DNA from: Candidatus Dormiibacterota bacterium
Lineage (GTDB): Bacteria; Chloroflexota; Dormibacteria; Aeolococcales; Aeolococcaceae
Direction: 5' to 3'
Assembly: GCA_003136295.1 (NCBI GenBank)
Contig: PLDZ01000054.1
Span: 1-12,811 of the forward strand
DNA length: 12,811 nt
Shown here: piece by piece, positions 7,250 through 12,811 of the stretch
How the letters are laid out: each line of letters begins with the position of its first letter
Numbering within the stretch: position 1 is the stretch's first letter
Notes under the pieces: model-generated
Told to the model about the DNA's origin: nothing
Databases searched by the model: none
What the model saw: only the letters and a program-made list of their open reading frames with translations
Position numbers and translations under genes: made by a program

Positions 7250-8597
7250 CTCCCTCGGCGCGGCGGAGCGCTTCCGCCAGGTCAATCTCATCGCCGATCC
7301 ACTCTATGGCTACATAGAGATCACCAAGGACCGGCTGGGTGAGGCGAGCGAGCGTCAGCTCCTCGACACGGTCTGGTTGCAGCGCCTCCGCCGCGTTCAC
7401 CAACTGCAGTCGGCATGGTGGGTTTTCCCCAGCGCCGAACACTCACGATTCACCCATCTGCTGGGTGCGATGCATCTCGCGAGTCTCTTCGCTCGGCGCG
7501 TCGACAATTCCCTGCGTGCGGCATTCCCCGATGCGCCATCGCCGGCACTGGTAGAGGAGACCCTCCGGATCGCAGGGCTCCTGCACGATGTCGGTCACGG
7601 CCCATTCGGTCATTTCTTCGACCATGAAGTGCTCGCGCAGTGGCATCTCGATCACGAGGTGATCGGCCGCCATCTCGTGACCAATCAGCTGGGCGATATC
7701 ATCGCTTCGCTGCGCGCCAGCCCCACCGATCGTTTCGCGCCCGGCGAGCAGATAGATCCCATGTGGGTTGCGTGGGTGATGGCCGATGCTGACATCGACG
7801 GATACTCGCCGCCTCCGTGGCTGCACGCGCTGAAACCCATTCTGTGCGGGCCCGCGACCGTTGACAACCTCGACTACGTGCCGCGTGACGCGTACATGTG
7901 CGGCATCAGCCTCGGCGCCGTGGAAGTGCAGCGGCTCATCCATTACACGTTCGTGAGTGGTGACAGCATCGTCCTCCACGCGCATGCCGCGGGTGCACTC
8001 GAGATGTTCCTTGCCTCACGCCTTTACATGTACCTGCAGGTGTATCACCACCGAACCGGGCGACGCTTCGACCTGTCGATGCGCGAGATCTTCGCCGACA
8101 CCATCGCGCAGCTCCTCCACGGCAACCCACTCGAGCATCTCGACGAGTACGAGTTGCTCAACGACTGGTCGGTTCTGGTTGCGGTGCAGCGCTGGCAACG
8201 GGAAGCGCCGGGCACCGAGCGGCGCCGCCTCGCGGACGCATGGGCGCGCATCGCGGCGCGCGACCTGCCTTGGCATCTCGCCTACGAAAGCGTCGTCCAC
8301 ATGGAAACTGACACCTCGATGCTGCAGGAGCGGCTCGATGCGGAGCTTGCGTCCAAGGCACTCGGCGCTCGTGTCGAAGTCGATGTTGCCATCGCTCGTA
8401 TCGCACCGCAGAACCCGATGACGGACGACGGGATGGTGAGGATCTACGACCCGCTCAATGACACCATCGAGGCCGCTCGCGCCGCCGAATTGGTTGCACG
8501 ATTGCCGCAGCACAACCAGGTGATCCGTGTCTTCATCGACGACGTCTCAGCGCTCCGAACCGTGCGTGACGCGGTCAAGGCCGTCATCGCCGGCTAG
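7197..8597 (+). CDS. HD-domain phosphohydrolase, dGTPase/SAMHD1-like
   Basis: This protein has up to 466 residues from ATG 7197; 7200 or GTG 7218 are also possible. Recognisable family sequence starts at about residue 29 (VNLIADPLYGYIEI), and no ATG, GTG, TTG or CTG start exists between 7218 and that point. The metal and catalytic positions of the dNTP triphosphohydrolase superfamily are readable: His87 in RFTHLLG, His130-Asp131 in LLHDVGHGPFGH with His134 and His139, His153 in the DHE motif, and Asp226 in NLDYVPRD. This pattern follows SAMHD1 H167, H206/D207, H210, H215, H233 and D311, so hydrolysis of dNTPs to deoxynucleoside plus triphosphate is the best guess. Broader nucleotide specificity is possible. 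The N-terminal ~19 residues are strongly basic and overlap the acidic small ORF. The stop is three bases from the convergent mrp stop. Confidence 0.88.
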   Translation: MMTTKKRVTTRKRTRTSSSLGAAERFRQVNLIADPLYGYIEITKDRLGEASERQLLDTVWLQRLRRVHQLQSAWWVFPSAEHSRFTHLLGAMHLASLFARRVDNSLRAAFPDAPSPALVEETLRIAGLLHDVGHGPFGHFFDHEVLAQWHLDHEVIGRHLVTNQLGDIIASLRASPTDRFAPGEQIDPMWVAWVMADADIDGYSPPPWLHALKPILCGPATVDNLDYVPRDAYMCGISLGAVEVQRLIHYTFVSGDSIVLHAHAAGALEMFLASRLYMYLQVYHHRTGRRFDLSMREIFADTIAQLLHGNPLEHLDEYELLNDWSVLVAVQRWQREAPGTERRRLADAWARIAARDLPWHLAYESVVHMETDTSMLQERLDAELASKALGARVEVDVAIARIAPQNPMTDDGMVRIYDPLNDTIEAARAAELVARLPQHNQVIRVFIDDVSALRTVRDAVKAVIAG

Positions 8598-8600
8598 TTC

Positions 8601-9716
8601 CTAGGAGGCGACGGGCAGACGCGGACCGCTCGGCATCACCGGGCCGGCAGCGGCGCTGAAGTTCTCCTGACTGACCTGCGCGGCGATGTGCGACGCGACG
8701 TCGCGGAAGACCTCGCCGATCGGGCTCGATGGTGCAGCGGCCATGATCGGGCGACCGTCACCGTCCGCACCACGGATGCGCGGATCGAGCGGCACCGCAC
8801 CAAGGAAGGGCAACTCGTAGCGCGCGGCGAGGTCGCGCCCGCCACCGGAGCCGAATATGTCGGTGCGCTCGTTGCAGTGCGGGCAGATGAAGCCACTCAT
8901 GTTCTCGACGACGCCGAGCACCGGCACGTTGAGCTTGCGGAACATCTCGATGCCGCGACTCACGTCGGCGAGTGACACGTCCTGAGGAGTCGTGCAGATG
9001 ACCGCCCCGGTCATCGGCATGCTCTGCGCGAGACTCAGCTGAACGTCGCCGGTCCCAGGGGGGAGATCGATGACGAGATAGTCGAGCTCGCCCCATGACA
9101 CTTCGTAGAGGAACTCGCGCAAGGCCTTGGCAAGCATTGGACCACGCCAGATCACCGGCTGACCGGGATCGAGGATGGTGCCGAATGACACCACCTTGAG
9201 TCCGTGTGCCTCGAGCGGCGCCATCTTGCCATCGGGAGCGGCATGGGGACGCTCACGAATGCCCAGCATGATCGGCACGTTCGGTCCGTAGACGTCAGCA
9301 TCAAGCAGGCCGACTCGCGCTCCGGCAAGCCGCAACGCGATCGCAACGTTGACCGCGACGGTGGTCTTGCCGACACCGCCCTTGCCGGCGCTGATGGCAA
9401 TCGCATTTCGGACCCCGGCAATCTCCTGGCGTCCCGGCAATCCTCGCGTGGTGCTGACGTCCGCGTCCCAGGTGATCTCGACGCGCGTGATGCCTGTCAC
9501 CACCCCGACGACCGCGGCGTCGATGTCCTCACGGATGCGATCCTTGAGCGGGCATGCCGGCGTGGTGAGCACAACGCGAACCGAGGCAACGCCGCCTTCG
9601 ATCGCGAGGTCGCGCAACATCCCGAGCTGGAGCATCGGCTTGTGCAGTTCGGGATCGATGACGGTGGCAAGCGCGCGCTCGAGAGCGTCAAGCGCCCCGG
9701 GATCACTCATCTCCAT
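8601..9716 (-). CDS. mrp: Mrp/NBP35-family P-loop ATPase, iron-sulfur cluster carrier, with N-terminal MIP18-type domain
   Basis: This 371-residue cytosolic ATPase probably assembles or delivers Fe-S clusters to apoproteins. Residues 1-90 are the MIP18/DUF59 domain, with the conserved Cys55 in PACPLKDRIRE. The deviant Walker A is KGGVGKT at 112-118, inside SAGKGGVGKTT. DADVYGPNVP at 139-148 is the switch region and PPGTGD at 219-224 the second nucleotide-sensing motif. CPHC at 278-281 supplies the bridging Fe-S cysteines. The frame is open further upstream but runs through the deacetylase gene, so translation probably starts at ATG 9716 (MEMSDPG) or at ATG 9710 (MSDPG). A TATACT box and a hairpin lie just upstream. 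It sits 32 bases after the deacetylase on the same strand, so co-transcription, an own promoter, or both are possible. Length and motifs are normal for the family. Confidence 0.93.
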   Translation of the reverse strand: MEMSDPGALDALERALATVIDPELHKPMLQLGMLRDLAIEGGVASVRVVLTTPACPLKDRIREDIDAAVVGVVTGITRVEITWDADVSTTRGLPGRQEIAGVRNAIAISAGKGGVGKTTVAVNVAIALRLAGARVGLLDADVYGPNVPIMLGIRERPHAAPDGKMAPLEAHGLKVVSFGTILDPGQPVIWRGPMLAKALREFLYEVSWGELDYLVIDLPPGTGDVQLSLAQSMPMTGAVICTTPQDVSLADVSRGIEMFRKLNVPVLGVVENMSGFICPHCNERTDIFGSGGGRDLAARYELPFLGAVPLDPRIRGADGDGRPIMAAAPSSPIGEVFRDVASHIAAQVSQENFSAAAGPVMPSGPRLPVAS

Positions 9717-9719
9717 TTG

Positions 9720-9725
9720 AGTATA
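9720..9725 (-). promoter_or_regulatory. possible -10 box (TATACT) for mrp
   Basis: On the minus strand TATACT ends nine bases before ATG 9710 and three bases before ATG 9716. If used, transcription would begin near 9713, making 9710 an almost leaderless start. No clear -35 box is seen. It could be chance, although AT-rich hexamers are scarce here. Confidence 0.4.
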
Positions 9726-9733
9726 ACCAGGCT

Positions 9734-9755
9734 CCCCCGAGCCGAAGCTCAGGAG
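9734..9755 (-). promoter_or_regulatory. UUCG-capped hairpin at the deacetylase/mrp junction
   Basis: On the minus-strand transcript CUCCUGAGC and GCUCGGGGG form nine consecutive pairs, two of them G-U, closed by the stable C(UUCG)G tetraloop. The 5' arm contains the TGA stop of the deacetylase (9749-9751). The 3' arm contains the G-run that could serve as ribosome binding site for mrp. No U-tract follows, so it is a weak candidate for an intrinsic terminator and a better one for translational coupling or RNA processing. Confidence 0.55.
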
Positions 9756-11062
9756 GGCTGGGCGCGAAACCAGCGTTCTAAGGATCCGATGCCGGTGGTG
9801 AGGCCGATACGGAGCCTCGGAAGCTGCCACATCGCCGTACTCGTCTCCGTGGCGCTGTCGATCCGAAGATCCTGGACTCCGCCGAGGTATCCATAGCTCG
9901 CGAGCGTGGCGAACATCGATGTCTCCTGCACAGTGCCCTGAGTGCTCATCGGCCATGGCCACACACCGGTGTATGCGATGAACTGGATGGGATCGCCCGT
10001 GAGGTTCTGCAGGACGCCCTTGGTGCGATTCGTCAACAGGTCGAGCGTGTGCGCACCCGCAGAGAAGAAGTCGGTGTTGTCATTGATGGTGTGATCCTCG
10101 ATCGAGAACCCCGTGGTGGCGAGGTTCTTGAGCTCCGATGCGGTCATGTACCTCTGCGGTCCGACCTTGCCGCCGATGAGTCCCGTGCATGGGAAGAACA
10201 CAGCCGTGAATCCATCCTGGCGCAACACGGGGACCGCGTTCGTCCACGGGCTGAGCCGTCCATCGTCGAACGTGATCACGAATGGATGGGGCGGCAGTGC
10301 GAGTCCGTAGAGCAGGGCATCAGCAAGATGCTGCAGGGAGATCGAGGTTGCGTGAATGCTCACGAGATAGGCCATCTGGGTGTCGAAGGCGCTTGGCAAC
10401 GTGGTGAGGCCGATCTCGAGCTGCCATCCGTAGTTCGATGGCTCGATTGATCGCGGCGGAATCTGGTCGACGAGGTGATACATGAGGATCGGCACGTCGA
10501 GACTCACCCTCGGGATCGATGCCGGCACGATGATCGGCGCATCGAGCGATTCCGGGCCTTCACCGAGCATCTCGGCGGTACCGGATGCGGGGTCGAGCGC
10601 GATCTGCAGCGACGTCATCGAGAACAAAGCGGCAACGCCGGCCGGACGCAGCGCAGCCGGATCGGCGAAGTTGACCTCGAGCGGGAAACTCCAGACGTTC
10701 TCGGCATGCGACGATGGGTTCTCCGGTGCGGTCCAGGTCGATTCGAACGTTGGGGCGCCTACCGTGACGCTGACCACCGCGGCATGCGCGAATTTCCGGG
10801 TGAGCATCGCCGAACGCGCAACCTCCGAGGGCCACATGGCCTGTGCCTGCGGCGCCAGCTCGTTCCATTGCACCGCGTAGTCGCCTGAGGCGAACTGATC
10901 CTCGAAAGCGTTGGCAAGCGCGATCACCTGCGGCGGCGCGGTGAGGAGACGGACCGGCGCGACGATGCTTGTCGCGCGAGGCCGCGCCGGCGACGAGCTG
11001 CATGCGCTCAGCACAACGGTCATGAGACAGCCGAGGGCACACGCGAACGCGCTCCGTCGCAT
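9749..11062 (-). CDS. polysaccharide-deacetylase-like lipoprotein with altered active site
   Basis: This is a 437-residue lipoprotein. The start at 11062 gives MRRSAFACALGCLMTVVLSAC, a lipoprotein signal with lipobox LSAC and lipidated Cys21. The frame continues upstream but nothing there looks coding. Residues ~40-175 form an extra N-terminal domain, possibly NTF2-like. The NodB/CE4 region starts at VPILMYH (190-196), a typical lead-in, and has motif 1 TFDDG at 264-268 (Asp266 catalytic base, Asp267 metal ligand). Motif 2, normally His-Ser/Thr-x-x-His, reads HTIND (324-328), so the second metal His is Asp. The usual Arg of motif 3 is not visible in FIAYTGVWPWP. LPRLRI near 414 resembles the final motif. 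It may act on peptidoglycan or exopolysaccharide N-acetyl groups, or be a non-catalytic relative. AGGAGG abuts the start codon directly, which is unusual. Confidence 0.82.
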   Translation of the reverse strand: MRRSAFACALGCLMTVVLSACSSSPARPRATSIVAPVRLLTAPPQVIALANAFEDQFASGDYAVQWNELAPQAQAMWPSEVARSAMLTRKFAHAAVVSVTVGAPTFESTWTAPENPSSHAENVWSFPLEVNFADPAALRPAGVAALFSMTSLQIALDPASGTAEMLGEGPESLDAPIIVPASIPRVSLDVPILMYHLVDQIPPRSIEPSNYGWQLEIGLTTLPSAFDTQMAYLVSIHATSISLQHLADALLYGLALPPHPFVITFDDGRLSPWTNAVPVLRQDGFTAVFFPCTGLIGGKVGPQRYMTASELKNLATTGFSIEDHTINDNTDFFSAGAHTLDLLTNRTKGVLQNLTGDPIQFIAYTGVWPWPMSTQGTVQETSMFATLASYGYLGGVQDLRIDSATETSTAMWQLPRLRIGLTTGIGSLERWFRAQPS

Positions 11063-11068
11063 CCTCCT
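11063..11068 (-). promoter_or_regulatory. AGGAGG Shine-Dalgarno abutting the ATG
   Basis: On the minus strand AGGAGG ends immediately before ATG 11062, with zero spacing, whereas 5-9 bases is usual. No alternative start at better spacing preserves the lipoprotein signal. Either initiation is inefficient or another anti-SD register is used. Confidence 0.5.
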
Positions 11069-11084
11069 ATTCAACGCGATTGGT

Positions 11085-11096
11085 CCCGGATCCGGG
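11085..11096. promoter_or_regulatory. 12-base perfect palindrome CCCGGATCCGGG
   Basis: The palindrome lies in the 92-base divergent region between the deacetylase (start 11062) and the oxidase (start 11155), 22 bases upstream of the former and 58 upstream of the latter. It is a plausible dimer-binding operator for either gene, but a GC-rich palindrome of this length can also arise by chance. Confidence 0.35.
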
Positions 11097-11139
11097 CGGC
11101 GGTCGGCGCAACGAGGTGCAGCGGAATTGATGCGCTCTC

Positions 11140-11145
11140 TACAAT
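11140..11145 (+). promoter_or_regulatory. probable -10 box (TACAAT) of the FAD oxidase gene
   Basis: TACAAT, one mismatch from TATAAT, ends nine bases before ATG 11155, so the transcript would start within about three bases of the start codon. The bases before the ATG contain no good Shine-Dalgarno, which fits leaderless or near-leaderless initiation. No convincing -35 box is present. Confidence 0.5.
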
Positions 11146-11154
11146 GCGGCGGGC

Positions 11155-12579
11155 ATGCTCGATCGTCGTGTGATTCGCGATCTTGAGGGTCAGGTGGCTC
11201 CCTCAAACGTCTACACGCGCCCGGCGGATCTCGCTGCGTATGCGTACGACGCGTGGGGTGCATCCGGCGAGCGGCACCTTCCGGACGCGGTGGTGTTCCC
11301 GGGATCCACCGAAGAGGCGGCCGGCGTCGTCAGTGTCTGCGCCGTCCACCGCATCCCGATCGTCCCCCGGGGGGCCGGCACCGGCTACGCGGCGGGTGCG
11401 TCGCCGTCCCGTGGGGGGGTCATCCTCAGCCTCGCCCGGCTCAACCGGATCCTCGGCCTCGAATCCGAGGCGCTGCGAATTCATGCGCAGGCCGGCGCCA
11501 TCACCGCCGGGATTCATGCGCAGGCGACGGCGGCCGGCCTGTACTACCCGCCAGATCCCGGCTCATCGACGACGTGCACGATCGGTGGCAACGTCGCCTG
11601 CAACGCGGCGGGTCCGCACACCCTCCGCTACGGCGTCACGGCCGATTTCGTCGCGGGCATCACAGCGGTCCTCTCCGATGGGCGGATCGTCCGGCTCGGC
11701 GAGGGCGGTGACATATCGGCGTCGGGGTTGCTGTCGCTCATGGTCGGCTCGGAGGGAACGCTCGGCGTGATCACCGAGGTGCTCCTCCGGCTGATCCCCG
11801 CCCCCAGGTCGCGGTCGACGCTTGCGGCAACCTTCACCGGCATGGAGCGGGCGGCCGCCGCGGTTGCCGAGATCAGTGAGGCCGGTATCGTCCCAGCGGC
11901 GCTGGAGTTCCTCGACGCCGGGGCGCTCGACGCGGTCCGCAAGGCCGGCGGCGGCAATATCGGCGGGGACTCCGCAGCGCTGCTCATCGTCGAGCTCGAG
12001 GGCGACCCGGCCACCGTCGGCGCGGACACCGAGGCCGCGTGCACCGCTATCACCCGGTCGGGCGCCTCACAGCTGCAGCGGGCCACGGAGCCCGGTCAGG
12101 CGCAGCGTCTCTGGGCCGCGCGCAAGGCGGTCAGCGCTGCCGTCGCCAAGGTGCAGATCGGCAAGGTCAACGAGGACGTGGTCGTCCCTCGCGACCGTGT
12201 TGCCGAGCTGGTTGCTCACACCCGCGACCTCGGGATCAAGCACGAGCTCCCGGTGGTGAACTTCGGACACCTCGGCGACGGCAACGTTCACGCCACCTTC
12301 CTGATCGATCCGCGGATCGACGGAGAACGGGCGCGCGCCGACGCCGCAGCTGGTGAGCTGTTCGAGACGGTGCTCGGCATGGGGGGTTCGCTGTCGGGAG
12401 AGCACGGTGTCGGCGCCGCAAAGCTGGAGTACGTCGAGCGCCAACTCGGGCCCGGAACAGTTGAGTTGATGCGCCGCATCAAGACAGCGCTCGATCCGCA
12501 CGGCGTGCTCAACCCCGGAAAGAAGATCCCGGAGCGTCAGTCAGTGAGCTCGAGCACAGCCAGCAGCGAGGCTGCGTAG
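11155..12579 (+). CDS. FAD-binding oxidase, GlcD/D-lactate dehydrogenase family
   Basis: This 474-residue flavoprotein of the FAD_binding_4 plus FAD-oxidase C-terminal type oxidises a 2-hydroxy acid such as glycolate or D-lactate to the 2-oxo acid. FAD-binding signatures are PRGAGTGYAAGA (71-82), PPDPGSSTTCTIGGNVACNAAG (132-153, split by the family's conserved SSTTCTIGGN core) and GSEGTLGVITE (198-208). The substrate/metal-binding C-terminal domain shows GHLGDGNVHATF (371-382), GEHGVG (415-420) and the terminal DPHGVLNPGKK (447-457). Length is typical. No GlcE, GlcF or iron-sulfur partner gene is adjacent, so a single-component enzyme or an unlinked partner is possible; the exact substrate cannot be read from sequence. 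The start at 11155 follows a TACAAT box with little or no leader. The last ~14 residues (SVSSSTASSEAA) are a low-complexity tail lying in the overlap with the convergent gene. Confidence 0.92.
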   Translation: MLDRRVIRDLEGQVAPSNVYTRPADLAAYAYDAWGASGERHLPDAVVFPGSTEEAAGVVSVCAVHRIPIVPRGAGTGYAAGASPSRGGVILSLARLNRILGLESEALRIHAQAGAITAGIHAQATAAGLYYPPDPGSSTTCTIGGNVACNAAGPHTLRYGVTADFVAGITAVLSDGRIVRLGEGGDISASGLLSLMVGSEGTLGVITEVLLRLIPAPRSRSTLAATFTGMERAAAAVAEISEAGIVPAALEFLDAGALDAVRKAGGGNIGGDSAALLIVELEGDPATVGADTEAACTAITRSGASQLQRATEPGQAQRLWAARKAVSAAVAKVQIGKVNEDVVVPRDRVAELVAHTRDLGIKHELPVVNFGHLGDGNVHATFLIDPRIDGERARADAAAGELFETVLGMGGSLSGEHGVGAAKLEYVERQLGPGTVELMRRIKTALDPHGVLNPGKKIPERQSVSSSTASSEAA

Positions 12580-12811
12580 TCAGTCTCGTCGATGCGTCGC
12601 GCGAGCTCGCGCCCGTCATCAACCGGCAGCTCCATCGATGCGTCGTATACGAAGCTGTACACGTTGGTGAGCGTCCAGTCGCCAAACCCGAGTGACGCGA
12701 GCGCGTCGGGGAGACGCGGATCGGTCTGGTCGGCGTTGAAGGTGTCCGTGGCCGCCCTGTAGAGGGAGCTGAGATTGCGGTACTCGGTCTCGTACTCCTC
12801 GATCAGCGCCG
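12537..12811 (-). CDS. unrecognised protein, C-terminal part only
   Basis: A leftward frame stays open from the window edge to a TGA at 12537-12539, giving 90 residues that include ALIEEYETEYRNLSSLYRAA, a middle LPDALASLGFGDWTLTNVYS and an end LLAVLELTD. The composition is typical of a soluble, partly helical acidic protein. It lacks the Arg/Ser/Pro-rich look of shadow frames in this DNA, so I take it as a real gene whose start lies beyond the window. I do not recognise the family. No signal peptide, membrane segment or catalytic motif is visible in this part. Its 3' end overlaps the FAD oxidase gene by 43 bases on the opposite strand. Confidence 0.7.
   Translation of the reverse strand, partial: ALIEEYETEYRNLSSLYRAATDTFNADQTDPRLPDALASLGFGDWTLTNVYSFVYDASMELPVDDGRELARRIDETDYAASLLAVLELTD

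Noticed and set aside
7034..7291. Leftward frame encoding a strongly hydrophobic, membrane-like segment (LVLVLFLVVTLFFVVII)
   Set aside because: It is the reverse complement of the GAN-triplet tract, so GTC/TTC codons appear automatically. There is no ribosome binding site and it runs through the promoter region.
1..8597. dCMP deaminase, DNA ligase and HD dNTPase as a single nucleotide-pool or defence system
   Set aside because: They are spread over 8.5 kb in different transcription units, separated by secreted-protein genes. No defence-type sensor, transposase or island signature is present, so the grouping looks coincidental.
9204..9896. 230-codon rightward frame across mrp and its upstream junction
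   Set aside because: It is antisense to mrp and the deacetylase end, with no ribosome binding site, no domain and Arg/Asp/His-rich shadow composition.
9717..9962. 82-residue N-terminal extension of Mrp
   Set aside because: The extension overlaps the deacetylase coding region out of frame and has shadow-like composition; the MIP18 domain begins at ATG 9716/9710.
11063..11263. 67-residue N-terminal extension of the deacetylase lipoprotein
   Set aside because: It would bury the lipoprotein signal, crosses the divergent promoter and overlaps the start of the FAD oxidase.
1..12811. Mobile element, CRISPR array, tRNA or rRNA genes
   Set aside because: I found no regularly spaced repeats, transposase or integrase motifs, terminal inverted repeats or tRNA-like cloverleaf sequences.

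Overview
The window is a dense, GC-rich bacterial chromosomal segment with nine protein genes or gene fragments, plus one 30-codon small ORF. I see no rRNA, tRNA, CRISPR array, transposase or phage gene, and no gene-free stretch longer than about 140 bases. Lineage is an inference. High GC, an actinobacterial/archaeal-style ATP-dependent DNA ligase, a secreted CHAP hydrolase, a deacetylase lipoprotein and tandem 'DTR ... VDVEGWF' surface repeats fit a soil-type Terrabacteria lineage (Actinomycetota, Chloroflexota or Dormibacterota-like). I cannot choose among these from the sequence.

Left part (1-7018). The 3' end of a dCMP-deaminase-like gene runs rightward into a leftward cluster. In transcription order the cluster encodes a 1016-residue secreted multidomain protein, a secreted CHAP-domain cell-wall hydrolase carrying a seven-repeat propeller, and an ATP-dependent DNA ligase. 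The deaminase and ligase stop codons abut as one TGATCA palindrome.

Centre (7019-8600). A 138-base divergent intergenic region holds several inverted repeats and a TATAAA box. It is followed by a 30-codon, extremely acidic small ORF with a good ribosome binding site (7157-7249). The ORF overlaps, in another frame, the start of an HD-domain phosphohydrolase of the dGTPase/SAMHD1 type. This is the most unusual arrangement in the window.

Right part (8601-12811). Leftward genes encode a polysaccharide-deacetylase-like lipoprotein and then an Mrp/NBP35 iron-sulfur carrier ATPase. A UUCG-capped hairpin spans the junction between them. Divergent from the lipoprotein is a rightward GlcD/D-lactate-dehydrogenase-type FAD oxidase. 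Its 3' end overlaps a leftward, unrecognised gene that leaves the window.

Functionally the window mixes nucleotide and DNA housekeeping (deaminase, ligase, HD dNTPase), envelope and exoprotein functions (CHAP protein, repeat protein, deacetylase), Fe-S assembly (Mrp) and hydroxy-acid oxidation (GlcD-like). I see no single pathway uniting them. The strongest leads are the acidic small ORF/HD overlap, the CHAP-propeller plus repeat-protein secreted pair, the active-site-altered deacetylase, and the very tight tail-to-tail junctions.
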